Assembly: GCF_002777255.1 (NCBI RefSeq)
Contig: NZ_CP017634.1
Span: forward strand, 2,616,903 to 2,680,902
From: Candidatus Formimonas warabiya
GTDB taxonomy: Bacteria > Bacillota > Dehalobacteriia > Dehalobacteriales > Dehalobacteriaceae
DNA: 64,000 nt
Reading direction: 5' to 3'
Positions 45,939 to 54,569 of this stretch are shown here, one piece after another. Position 1 is the stretch's first letter, and each line of letters starts with the position of its first letter. Under the pieces are notes generated by a model. That model was given only the letters and a program-made list of their open reading frames with translations. It was not told the origin of the DNA and did not search any database. The translations under genes were made by a program, and so were the position numbers.

Positions 45939-48217
45939 GGCTCCCCCTCCTTATTTTTCTTCTTTTCCTGGATTGCTTTCAGCACTTTATCCGGGGTAAA
46001 GGGCAGTTCTGTCAGCCTGATTCCCACGGCATCGTGAATGGCATTGGCGATAGCCGGTACGACGGGGTTGATCGCCGGCTCACCCAGGCCCTTACTGCCA
46101 AAGCCGGTATTAGGGTCATTGGATTCCAAAAAGATGGATTTCATATCCGGAACATCTTTGCTCCCGGGCAGCCGGTAATCCAAAAAATGAGAATTCTTGA
46201 GGACACCATTTTGATAAACCATGTTTTCCGTTAAAGCCCAGCCGATTCCCATGGCTACACCGCCTTCAATCTGGCCTTCCGCCCCCATCGGATTGATCAC
46301 CTTCCCCACATCATGGGCAGCTACGTAATCGATCACCTTGACAACGCCGGTCTCGACGTCTACGTCCACTTCCGCAATATGGCAGGCAAAGGGATATGTG
46401 ATAGAGGGGTTTCCCATCTTGGTTGCCATGTCCGGAACCACCGTCCCGGGATCCACATATCCCTGCCCGTACAAATACGAGCCATTGGTTTTATATAAAT
46501 ATTTCCTGCCAATTTCGGACAGATCGGTTATTTCTTCCCCCTGCGTGTTTACTACAACACCATTAGCAATGCTGAGCTGCTCAACAGCTATGCCATATTC
46601 CTGGGAAACAAACTGTAATATTTTCCCCTTTAAGTCCTCTGCCGCGTTTTGAATAGCCTTTCCTCCCAAAGCGGTAGACCTGCTGGCCCAACATCCTAAG
46701 CCAAAGGGTATATAATCGGTATCAATCGGGGCCATCCTGACATTCTCCAAAGGTACATCCAGGGCTTCCGCGGCCATCATGGCAAAGGCCGTCTTTTGCC
46801 CCTGGCCGATTTCTATCTCGCCGGACATGACCAAAAATTTGCCATCCATGTTCATCCGGATAACCGCAGCGGAACCATGGAAAGGCGGAAAAAAGGCACT
46901 GTATCCGGACACATGGTTGCAGCAAGCCAAGCCGATACCCCGGCCGGATTTCTTTTCTTTTCTTTTTTCCTGCCATTGGGCGGCTTCAACTGCTTTGGTG
47001 ATACATTCCTGCAGGAGACAACTGTTGATTACCCAGCCATGACAGGAAACAAAACCGGGATAAACCGCATTCCGCAGTCTGATATCCGCCGGATCAATTC
47101 CCAGCTTCTCGGCTGCTTCATCCATGATGCACTCTATACAGAATGTCCCCTGTGAATTGCCGAATCCGCGGAAGCATCCTGATGGCACCATATTGGTATA
47201 AACCAGATAACCGTTTGCCCTCACGTTTTCATACTTATAAAGCTGGTCATGACGGAAGCAGGCCGTTCCTAATACGGGAACCCCATAGCATGCCCTTCCT
47301 CCGGCACCGGCATAGAGTACCAGGTCTTTTGCTTTGATCATGCCCTCCTTAGAAAAGCCCATTTTGACATGAAAATGCATAGGCACCCGAGGGTTGCCCC
47401 CCTCAAAGTCTTCTTCTCTTGTGTTAATGATCCGGACCGGCTTTCCGGTCTTTTGCGCCAGCACCGCGGCAATCAGGTGGAGGACGGTTTCCATTTTGGC
47501 CCCGAAGCCCCCGCCTGTCGTCGGTTGGATCACGTGAATGTCTTCAATTTTCATGCCAAGTGCCTTGGCATAAGTGACCCGGGTTTTGCTGGGGATCTGG
47601 ATGGGCAGATAAAAGGTGAGTCTGCCGTTATCTTCCGGTTTCACCACGGCTGCCATGGTCTCCATATAAGCCTGGTAAACCTGGGTGGTATAAAAATCTT
47701 TTTCAATGATCAGATGGGATTCTTCAAAAGCCTGGTCCACATTGCCTCTCTCCACGTGAAATTTAGAAGCAATATTATTTTTCACCCCGTTTATATCGAC
47801 AGCATCCGGCTGTGCGGCTTCTTTAGGATCGAAAACCGCCGGAAGCTCTTCGTAGTGCACTTTAATGAGCTTAAGAGCCTCCCCCGCAATATCTTCATTT
47901 ATCGCCGCTACCGCCGCTACCTCATCTCCCGCAAACCTTACTTTCTCATGGGCCAGGATGTACCAATCCTCATGGAAGATACCGAATTTAATCAGGGGGG
48001 TATCCTTAGCCGTGATCACAGCTTCCACCCCGGGAAGCTTTTCGGCCTCCGAAGTGTCAATGCCGACAATCCGCCCGTGGGGAATAGTACTTCTTAAAAT
48101 CTTCCCGTACAACATGTTGGGGAATTTCATATCGGTTGTATAAACCGCCCTTCCCGTCACTTTTTCTGCTGCATCAATAAAAGGGGTACTTTTCCCAATG
48201 GTTTTGTAACCAGTCAT
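45923..48217 (-). CDS. Xanthine-dehydrogenase-family molybdopterin subunit
   Basis: The protein has 764 residues, the usual length for the large subunit. Cofactor and active-site motifs are in place: TTGGGFGAKME, PSGCFRGFGNSQGTFCIE, EIEIGQGQKT and GSKGLGEPAINP with the catalytic Glu. It hydroxylates a heterocyclic or aldehyde substrate using water. It overlaps the 2Fe-2S subunit gene by four bases (ATGA). Whether the substrate is a purine cannot be decided from sequence. Confidence 0.88.
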   Translation of the reverse strand: MTGYKTIGKSTPFIDAAEKVTGRAVYTTDMKFPNMLYGKILRSTIPHGRIVGIDTSEAEKLPGVEAVITAKDTPLIKFGIFHEDWYILAHEKVRFAGDEVAAVAAINEDIAGEALKLIKVHYEELPAVFDPKEAAQPDAVDINGVKNNIASKFHVERGNVDQAFEESHLIIEKDFYTTQVYQAYMETMAAVVKPEDNGRLTFYLPIQIPSKTRVTYAKALGMKIEDIHVIQPTTGGGFGAKMETVLHLIAAVLAQKTGKPVRIINTREEDFEGGNPRVPMHFHVKMGFSKEGMIKAKDLVLYAGAGGRACYGVPVLGTACFRHDQLYKYENVRANGYLVYTNMVPSGCFRGFGNSQGTFCIECIMDEAAEKLGIDPADIRLRNAVYPGFVSCHGWVINSCLLQECITKAVEAAQWQEKRKEKKSGRGIGLACCNHVSGYSAFFPPFHGSAAVIRMNMDGKFLVMSGEIEIGQGQKTAFAMMAAEALDVPLENVRMAPIDTDYIPFGLGCWASRSTALGGKAIQNAAEDLKGKILQFVSQEYGIAVEQLSIANGVVVNTQGEEITDLSEIGRKYLYKTNGSYLYGQGYVDPGTVVPDMATKMGNPSITYPFACHIAEVDVDVETGVVKVIDYVAAHDVGKVINPMGAEGQIEGGVAMGIGWALTENMVYQNGVLKNSHFLDYRLPGSKDVPDMKSIFLESNDPNTGFGSKGLGEPAINPVVPAIANAIHDAVGIRLTELPFTPDKVLKAIQEKKKNKEGEPCRNF

Positions 48218-48702
48218 GCTCCTTCCCTCCCCTTTTCCCTAATTTCCTTTGCTGTCGCTGCTACAGCCTCCACAATTTTCTGATATCCGGTACAGCGGCA
48301 GATATGCCCGATTATTCCCTCCCGGATATCCTCTTCAGAAAGATCCGGGTTTTCCTCAATCATACTTTTTGTCGTCATGATCAGCCCAGGCGTGCAAAAG
48401 CCACACTGAATGGCGCCATGTTTAATAAAGTTTTTTTGGAGAGGATGAAGTTCAGTTCCATGCGCTACTCCTTCAATGGTCTCAATTTCCTTCCCATCCG
48501 CCTGAACTCCCAGAACCAAGCAGCCGTTGACCGGCTTGCCATTCATCATGACGGTGCATGAACCGCATTCTCCTGCCCCGCAGCCAACTTTTGTTCCCAT
48601 TAGCCCTAAACGGTCCCTTAAGACATCCGCTAATAATTCATGGGCATTTACCAAAATTTCATATTCCCGGCCATTAACCTTTAATTTAATGTGATGCACC
48701 AT
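48214..48702 (-). CDS. 2Fe-2S subunit of the xanthine-dehydrogenase-family enzyme
   Basis: The ATG at 48702 behind GGAGGGAGG gives 162 residues. The first cluster is plant ferredoxin-like (GCGAGECGSCTVMMNG plus a later Cys); the second has CGFCTPG and CRCTGY. It passes electrons from the molybdenum centre to the flavin. The gene overlaps the FAD subunit by 17 bases and the large subunit by four. Confidence 0.9.
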   Translation of the reverse strand: MVHHIKLKVNGREYEILVNAHELLADVLRDRLGLMGTKVGCGAGECGSCTVMMNGKPVNGCLVLGVQADGKEIETIEGVAHGTELHPLQKNFIKHGAIQCGFCTPGLIMTTKSMIEENPDLSEEDIREGIIGHICRCTGYQKIVEAVAATAKEIREKGREGA

Positions 48703-49567
48703 CAAGCCTCCCTCCTTGCTCTCCGGCTATCTTCTCCAGTCCCCGTTTCGCCAGAACTTCTACAATTGTTTTTCTGTATGCCGCGGTAGTCCTGACATCG
48801 TCAATAGGCTTGCAGGCTTCCTTGCAAAGCAAAGCTGCCTGCGCGATCACTTCCCCATTCAGTTTTTTATCAAGAAGGTGCTTTTCCGCTTCATATACCC
48901 GAAATGGAGTAGGTCCGACGGCGCCTAAGGCGATCCGGCAATTATTTACGACTTCTTTGTCTTCCACCAGGATCGCCACCCCCACCGCGGCAATGTCCAT
49001 CGATCTCTTTAAAGTATGCTTTAAATAAACCGTAGCAGCCTTTTCACGGGAAAGCAGAGGAATCCTGATACTTTTAAGGAGTTCGCCCCTTTCTAAGATG
49101 GTTGCGCCCGGCCCTACAAAAAACTCCTCTGCCGGCACAAGGCGGATTCCCCGGGGCCCGATGATTTCCATTTTCGCGTTTAAAACCAGCAAAGCGGGAA
49201 GCAAGTCGGCGGATGGGGAAGCATTACAGATATTGCCACCGATAGTGGCCAGGTTTCTGACCTGCAGTGATCCCAGGGAATGAGCCGCTCCCGCCAAAGC
49301 TGCATATTTGCCTCTGATGTGGTCTGATTTCTCTATTTCCGATACTTTACACGCCGCTCCTATTATCATCTCTCTTTCATCTTCATGAATCCCGCCGAGG
49401 GAATCCAGTTCACCAATGTCAATGACTGTTTGAGCCGTCAAAGCCCCGTTTTTCATTTTTACAAACAGATCAGTCCCACCGGCAAGAAAAAAAGACTCCT
49501 TTTTGTCCGCTTTTAATGCCATGGCTTCACTGATATCTTTCGGTTTAAAATAATCGAAGGCTTTCAT
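48686..49567 (-). CDS. FAD subunit of the xanthine-dehydrogenase-family enzyme
   Basis: The ATG at 49567, six bases behind AGGTG, gives 293 residues. It is a CoxM/XdhB-type flavoprotein: FLAGGTDLFVKMKNG and ATIGGNICNASPSADLLPALLVL bind FAD, and the C-terminal CO-dehydrogenase flavoprotein domain follows. It completes the three-subunit enzyme. The order in the transcript is FAD, 2Fe-2S, Mo, then kbl. Confidence 0.9.
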   Translation of the reverse strand: MKAFDYFKPKDISEAMALKADKKESFFLAGGTDLFVKMKNGALTAQTVIDIGELDSLGGIHEDEREMIIGAACKVSEIEKSDHIRGKYAALAGAAHSLGSLQVRNLATIGGNICNASPSADLLPALLVLNAKMEIIGPRGIRLVPAEEFFVGPGATILERGELLKSIRIPLLSREKAATVYLKHTLKRSMDIAAVGVAILVEDKEVVNNCRIALGAVGPTPFRVYEAEKHLLDKKLNGEVIAQAALLCKEACKPIDDVRTTAAYRKTIVEVLAKRGLEKIAGEQGGRLDGASH

Positions 49568-49583
49568 TGCCATCACCTGCTTT

Positions 49584-50771
49584 CTATTTGTCTTTAAGCG
49601 ATATGGCCGAAGAAGGGCAAGCAGTCAGACAAAGGCCGCATCCCTTGCACTTTTTGTTAATAACCGGGCTTCCCTCAACCATGGTTAGTGCTTCATAAAA
49701 ACAGAAATTTTCGCATAAACCACATTTCTTGCAGGAATCCATGTTTATTTCCGCTACCTGCTGCATTTCGTACAATTCTTCATAGGTCTTGGCGTTTCTC
49801 ACCGCCAGTCCGATGATTTCCTGGACAGAACCGTACCCCTTTCTCTCTAAAAACTCTTCAATTCCCCGGACTGCCTCAGTTATTACCCGATAACCCCGCA
49901 GCATCAGTTCTGTGCAGAAACAGGCCATGGTGGCACCTGACATGATAAATTGCAAAGCATCTTGATAGTCAGAACAGCCGTTTGTGCCCAGGATGCTCAA
50001 GCCAGGGTCAGCCTGATGGACCCGGGACACCCAGCGCAGGGAAAGAGGCAGCATCCAAGGTCCTCCTACTCCGGCCCAACTGTTGATGACCGGTCTTCCG
50101 GTTTCGATATCCACCAAAAAGCCGGGATAACGATTCATGACGGTTACCGCCACTGCGCCGGCACTTTTAACAGCTTTGCAGGTAGCCATTTTATCCAGGT
50201 CATCTGCCGCTACTTTATAAATAACCGGAATCGATACTGCTTTAACAACGCTTTCAGTCTGATATTTGGCAATATCAGCGGAGGTAACCAAATCCAATTT
50301 ATGATCATATTGAAGCTGGCCTGTTTGGGGACAACCAGCATCCAGTTCTATAATTCTGATACCTACTTTTTCCATTCTATAGGCCGCTTCAGCCATTTGT
50401 TCCACCGGACCGGTACCTACACTGCCGATAAGTACCGTATGATATTTCTCCGACATTTCCTGCGCCCGTTTCAGTTCCTCCATCCATCCCTTCGGTTCCA
50501 GGGGGATACCGCCCCGGCCATAAAAAGCATATAATTTAGGATATTTACCCTTGGTGCACAAATCTCTGTTCTCATTAATCACTGCCCATCTGGCATGATC
50601 ATACGACTTGGCTAATTCCGGAGAAAAGCAAATGGATTTAGCAACAACCCCTCCTGCTCCTGCTTCCATGGCTTTTTTCATGTGTTCAAGGTCAGTTGTT
50701 GGCTCGCCGGCCGAGGCAACAATGGGATTCTTAAACACAACACCGCCAACTTTTACTTCTAATTTTGTCAA
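49584..50771 (-). CDS. PreA-like dihydroorotate/dihydropyrimidine dehydrogenase-fold Fe-S flavoprotein
   Basis: The TTG at 50771, nine bases behind AGAGG, gives 395 residues. An N-terminal FMN-binding TIM barrel (GGVVFKNPIVASAGEPT; IELDAGCPQTGQ in place of the usual SCPH; VIYKVAADD; GTNGCSDYQDALQFIMSGA) is followed by two 4Fe-4S motifs, CKKCGLCENFC and CKGCGLCLTACP. Dihydropyrimidine dehydrogenase PreA has this layout but works with PreT, which is absent. It is 16 bases before the FAD subunit gene, so reduction or oxidation of the same heterocycle is likely. Confidence 0.8.
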   Translation of the reverse strand: MTKLEVKVGGVVFKNPIVASAGEPTTDLEHMKKAMEAGAGGVVAKSICFSPELAKSYDHARWAVINENRDLCTKGKYPKLYAFYGRGGIPLEPKGWMEELKRAQEMSEKYHTVLIGSVGTGPVEQMAEAAYRMEKVGIRIIELDAGCPQTGQLQYDHKLDLVTSADIAKYQTESVVKAVSIPVIYKVAADDLDKMATCKAVKSAGAVAVTVMNRYPGFLVDIETGRPVINSWAGVGGPWMLPLSLRWVSRVHQADPGLSILGTNGCSDYQDALQFIMSGATMACFCTELMLRGYRVITEAVRGIEEFLERKGYGSVQEIIGLAVRNAKTYEELYEMQQVAEINMDSCKKCGLCENFCFYEALTMVEGSPVINKKCKGCGLCLTACPSSAISLKDK

Positions 50772-51389
50772 AACCGAACACCTCTCTTTTTTATTTTGCA
50801 TTAAGTTTCGATAATTTTTTAAAATATCCTTCACAATAAATTAATTTTTTTTGATAATATTTACTTATAATAAATTTATCTGTATTATATATTTATCAAT
50901 AGTTAATATTAAGCATGGCATGGAAAAATATTTTTACATAATATGAAATAAATATCATATTGATACTGTATAAGTTAATTGGAATCTTTTTCGCTTATCA
51001 TTTTGCTCCAGTGTCTAACGGAACCATAATCTTCCCGCAAACTTTTTAATATATTTTTAAAACTCTGTTTCATTATTTTTCTATATTTTATTTCGTACTA
51101 TAGAATTCGTCAACTAAATTTTCTTCCTCCATAATATCCCTGGAGTTTTTGAACAGGCCATTATTCTGTTCCGTAAGGGATATGCTCAGGATAATCAGGG
51201 TGAAGGGGAAAGAAAAAGATTTTTTCTTCCTAGAAGGAAAATATAATCAACGCGTAGAATAAAAAACTCAGTTTCACTTTTTAATATCTAAAACTAGATT
51301 TATCTAGTTCGGGCCAGCGCTAGCCAGATGAGATATTTAAAAAGAAGAAACATTAATCTTACAAAATAATGGGAAAGAGGTGTCTATTC
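50772..51389. other. AT-rich divergent intergenic region
   Basis: This 618-base gap separates the minus-strand oxidoreductase operon from the plus-strand M24 gene and must hold both promoters. It contains runs of A/T, an AACTAGA/TCTAGTT hairpin at 51292-51309 and a 26-codon frame at 51182-51262 without a good ribosome site. I see no sigma-54 element or RNA gene. Confidence 0.5.
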
Positions 51390-53045
51390 ATGGCAGAATT
51401 AGTGATCAACCAATACCAGTACAAAAAGGAAACCGGCTTTGATATCTTTGAAGACTACTTATTTCCAAAGCTACAACTGGCATCCTGGAAAATGCACGGT
51501 CCTTTTGCGCTTAAGGTCGGGGAAAATATTTATCTTGGTGGACGTTTTCATGAAAGAGGTTACCACCAAGGCCGGGTTATTCCCACCAACATGAAACCTA
51601 TCTATATCCGGCCCTATTTTCTTTTTGAACCCCAGCCCGAAAAGGCCTACCCGGATCTGGCTTCAGCAATTACTGAATTAGCTGATAAGGAACTAGTGGT
51701 TGACTATGATATTCCCGTAGCTTTTTATACCCAATTACTGGGGAAAATTGAGCTGAAGTTTAAACCCAACTCACCTCAGATTAATAGCAGGATCCTGGAA
51801 CAACCCGTGGATGCAGTAGAAAAACTCCTCAATAATTCCTACCATGCAGCTGCTAAACTAGCTGAGGAAATCATGGAAGACAAAAAAATCCCCCAGATAT
51901 CGTCCTTAAGCAAATTTATGGAACGCTCTTTCCCTTCCCGTTTTGCTGTTCTCGACAGATATATGGGTGAAAACGATATTCAGGCTATTATCGCTACTTC
52001 TCCCCTGAACGTGCAGGAACTAGCTGCCGTACCCCAACGCACCAATGAAGGGGGGATTCTGGCCATGTATATAAAAGGCGGTGATGAAGTAATCATTCTC
52101 CACACCGATGAGCTTAAAGAGCTTCGCAAAGGACGGTCCGGCATCCTGAATGCTCCTCAATTTCTTAGCCTAGTGCCTGATGGTGTGATCGGAGTGGAAG
52201 ATGAAGATATGGGCATGGGCCAGCTTATAGGTTTGGGGCTCGATAGTAAAAAGGTAAAATTCGCTTCGACTCTCTTGAGAGATTGGCGTGAAGAAATTGC
52301 CGGCGCCGACCTGCCCTTCTATATTCTTTGTGCCCTCTCCACGTCCCACGCTATTGAACGGGCCCTTGGGGAAGCGGAACACCGCTACAGAGAGGACTGG
52401 TTTGTGACAGAAGAAGATATCTTTGCTTTTTTCAAAGCCAGTGTGGATTCTTTTAAAAACAAATATGGCATACCTTTTTCCCATGAAATATACTTTGCCA
52501 ACCTGCACTCCGGGAACCGGAGTGAATCCCCATCCTCTTACAAACCAGGTTATCAACTGACAGCGGCCAACAATTCCATTAAATACGACACCGGCATCAA
52601 AATGTATGACAGCTATGGCTTCCTGCGCGGTGTTTCCGATTTGGCCCGGACCCTCTGTTTCAATGAAGCAGGTCAAACAGTTTACGAGTACCTGGAAAAA
52701 GTTCAGTTGGAACAAGGGATCCCGGCGGCAGTACCGGGAGCAACCGGTGAGGATGTCTATCTAGCCGCTTGCCGCGGCGTAGACAAATATTTGGATGATA
52801 TTAAACAAAAAAATCTTGTCCCGGCATCTATCATCCACTTGGAAGACGTTTATAGCCGCGACGTAGGCCATACCATGGGTAAGGAGGAGCCGGCCAACCT
52901 CTGCTTTAAGAAGGGTGAAAAAGCTCAGTTCAAAGTTGGTATGATCTGCTGCTTCGAACTGCAATGGGGTTACAGGGGACATGGCTTCGGCATTGAGGAT
53001 AGTTTTGTTATCACCGAAGAAGGTCCGGTCATTTTCTCCAGGTAA
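51390..53045 (+). CDS. M24 (pita-bread) metallopeptidase-family protein
   Basis: The ATG at 51390 behind AGAGGTG gives 551 residues, longer than typical Xaa-Pro peptidases. The C-terminal 230 residues carry the five candidate metal ligands in order: Asp in KYDTGIKMYDSYG, Asp in GVSDLARTL, His in DVGHTMGKE, Glu in CCFELQWGY and Glu in GIEDSFVI. The first two Asp are 17 residues apart, not the usual 11, because of an insertion. The N-terminal 300 residues form a creatinase/prolidase-type domain. It may be a peptidase or an amidinohydrolase-like enzyme; sequence alone cannot tell. It is followed by a cupin gene. Confidence 0.8.
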   Translation: MAELVINQYQYKKETGFDIFEDYLFPKLQLASWKMHGPFALKVGENIYLGGRFHERGYHQGRVIPTNMKPIYIRPYFLFEPQPEKAYPDLASAITELADKELVVDYDIPVAFYTQLLGKIELKFKPNSPQINSRILEQPVDAVEKLLNNSYHAAAKLAEEIMEDKKIPQISSLSKFMERSFPSRFAVLDRYMGENDIQAIIATSPLNVQELAAVPQRTNEGGILAMYIKGGDEVIILHTDELKELRKGRSGILNAPQFLSLVPDGVIGVEDEDMGMGQLIGLGLDSKKVKFASTLLRDWREEIAGADLPFYILCALSTSHAIERALGEAEHRYREDWFVTEEDIFAFFKASVDSFKNKYGIPFSHEIYFANLHSGNRSESPSSYKPGYQLTAANNSIKYDTGIKMYDSYGFLRGVSDLARTLCFNEAGQTVYEYLEKVQLEQGIPAAVPGATGEDVYLAACRGVDKYLDDIKQKNLVPASIIHLEDVYSRDVGHTMGKEEPANLCFKKGEKAQFKVGMICCFELQWGYRGHGFGIEDSFVITEEGPVIFSR

Positions 53046-53118
53046 AAAATCTAAGCTTCTAAATATCCCACAGTATAAACCAATAAGTTTTGAGTCTTTT
53101 TGTAAGGAGAGATGGCAG

Positions 53119-53454
53119 TTGAATTTTGTAACGAATGTTTCCGTTCTCAATTCCAACATTGTTGGCTCCTCAAGTATCGCAAAATTGCTTAACGCAGCAC
53201 AAATTGATGGGATGACCGTTGGAATAACCGAGCTTGCTCCAGGTGATGAATTGCCTTGGAGTATACATGGTTGCGTTGAGATATTTTATGTTTTATCAGG
53301 TTTAGCTGAGGTCTTTATCTCTAATCAACAATATCCGATTTCATCTGGTGATTTTGTAGTTATACCGACAGGACACCGTCATATGGTAAAAAATGTTGAA
53401 TTAGAGACTCTCAAAATGTTATTTATCAAACCACCAGAAGAACAAAATAATTAA
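53119..53454 (+). CDS. Small cupin-domain protein
   Basis: The TTG at 53119, nine bases behind AAGGAG, gives 111 residues; the longer frame overlaps the M24 gene. It is a single conserved beta barrel with IHGCVEIFYVLSGLAEVFI and GDFVVIPTGHRHMVKNV, which hold the metal-binding His/Glu set. Such proteins are isomerases, lyases or sensors; none can be chosen. It is co-transcribed with the M24 gene and followed by a strong hairpin. Confidence 0.75.
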   Translation: MNFVTNVSVLNSNIVGSSSIAKLLNAAQIDGMTVGITELAPGDELPWSIHGCVEIFYVLSGLAEVFISNQQYPISSGDFVVIPTGHRHMVKNVELETLKMLFIKPPEEQNN

Positions 53455-53474
53455 CATATACTCTATTATGTGTA

Positions 53475-53516
53475 AAGAGGGGTTGACGGGTAATTATTTA
53501 CCTGTCAACCCCTCTT
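53475..53516 (+). terminator. Long hairpin behind the cupin gene
   Basis: Two 19-base arms pair at 18 positions (53475-53493 with 53498-53516) around a TTAT loop. No clear T-run follows, so RNA stabilisation is also possible. It is 20 bases after the cupin stop. Confidence 0.7.
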
Positions 53517-53556
53517 ATGAATTATCGGTTTTTGTTATAAACAAGATAACGCCTGA

Positions 53557-53586
53557 TTTAAATCCAACCATTCGGTTGGATTTAAA
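53557..53586. repeat. Perfect 13-bp inverted repeat upstream of the second XRE-cupin gene
   Basis: TTTAAATCCAACC (53557-53569) and GGTTGGATTTAAA (53574-53586) flank ATTC. It is located 145 bases before the promoter of the regulator gene and has no T-run. It may be an operator or a leftover of a mobile palindrome. The rest of the 348-base gap holds only the hairpin at 53475 and the promoter. Confidence 0.6.
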
Positions 53587-53730
53587 TTTAGGCTATGTGC
53601 CTACTATTTGATATTAACAGAAATAAAACCTTGATTTTATCACAGGCAGCTTTATAAATACTGTCGCGGATGAAACTATATTTTAATACATTATTTATCA
53701 ACGTATTAAATCACTATGCTCATTATTTTA

Positions 53731-53759
53731 TTTACTGGCATTAACATATCGTGTAAAAT
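53731..53759 (+). promoter_or_regulatory. Promoter of the second XRE-cupin gene
   Basis: The -35 box TTTACT (53731-53736) and -10 box TAAAAT (53754-53759) are 17 bases apart. TTAACATAT between them is shared with the promoter at 41215-41243. The ribosome site and start context are also shared. Confidence 0.65.
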
Positions 53760-53802
53760 TATATCATTATACTAGCACATGTATAACGAAAGAAGGTTTT
53801 CC

Positions 53803-54342
53803 ATGTCAGTCGGTACCAAATTACGAGAGATTAGACTAGCTAAGAATATGAGCATCTCGGAAATCTCCGGGAAATCCCAGTTATCCCAAAGTTTTATCAG
53901 CCAGGTGGAACGAGGGTTAAACAACCCTTCCATTTCTTCCCTAAGAACTATTTGTGATGTATTAGAAGTACCCATGTTTCAGCTCTTTGCTGATGATGAG
54001 AACAAGGGAATGATCGTTAGGAAAAATAACAGGACGAAGATTAGTTATCCGGGTACCAATGTCGTGTATGAATTGCTGAGTCCCAGCCTCAGTAAATCTC
54101 TCGAAGTGGTCCAGATTAACCTTAACCAAGGAAAAGAATCGGTTGCACGACCATCTGGCCGTAACGGTGAAGAATTCGTTCTGGTCCTTAAAGGTAAAAT
54201 CGAGGCACGGCTTGGTTTAAAAAGCCACATTTTAAATAAAGGAGATTCTATTTATTATGACAGCCTAATCCCCCACACCTTTGCAAACACAGGAAAAGGT
54301 ACTGCCGAAATTCTTGTTATTGCTGCCCCGCCAACATTATAA
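53803..54342 (+). CDS. XRE-cupin transcriptional regulator (copy 2)
   Basis: The protein has 179 residues and the same domain layout as copy 1 at 41283: HTH (SISEISGKSQLSQSFISQVERG) and cupin (EEFVLVLKGKIEARLG, PHTFANTGKGTAEILVIAAPP). The 28 or so differences are spread along the protein, with several in the cupin, so the two may sense related but different ligands. Several cupin changes (FGHKGEEC to SGRNGEEF) lie in the pocket region. Confidence 0.9.
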   Translation: MSVGTKLREIRLAKNMSISEISGKSQLSQSFISQVERGLNNPSISSLRTICDVLEVPMFQLFADDENKGMIVRKNNRTKISYPGTNVVYELLSPSLSKSLEVVQINLNQGKESVARPSGRNGEEFVLVLKGKIEARLGLKSHILNKGDSIYYDSLIPHTFANTGKGTAEILVIAAPPTL

Positions 54343-54432
54343 TAATCCTTACATTGGGTAATCGAAGAAACCGCTTCAACCTACCCATAAAAAAGATAGA
54401 CCATGAGTTACAAAAGGAAGTGATGTTTTCTT

Positions 54433-54495
54433 AAAAAAAACAGAGGATACGACGTTTGTCGTCATTCCCCTGTTTTCCAACCTGAGAGATTCAGC
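54433..54495 (-). terminator. Orphan glycine-riboswitch 3' end with terminator, behind gcvT-SHMT
   Basis: On the minus strand GAATCTCTCAGGTT is followed by a stem with AATGACGACAAACGTCGT inside a GGGGA...TCCTCTG stem and then eight T. This matches in order and wording the last part of the riboswitch upstream of the same gene (57334-57392). The aptamer body is absent. It starts about 75 bases after the gcvT-SHMT stop, and now serves as that gene's terminator. Confidence 0.75.
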
Positions 54496-54569
54496 CACTA
54501 TTAATTTTCCTGCTTCTTTTCCTGCAATTTTTGATAATTCTTACTTATATCTTACTATTTCAACAGTCT

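Noticed and set aside
51182-51262. 26-codon frame MLRIIRVKGKEKDFFFLEGK... in the divergent gap
   Set aside because: The AAGGG upstream is only two bases from the ATG and nothing else supports expression.
50772-51389. Sigma-54 type promoter near 50930 (TGGCATGG)
   Set aside because: The GC element of the -12 box is missing and no enhancer-binding regulator is nearby.
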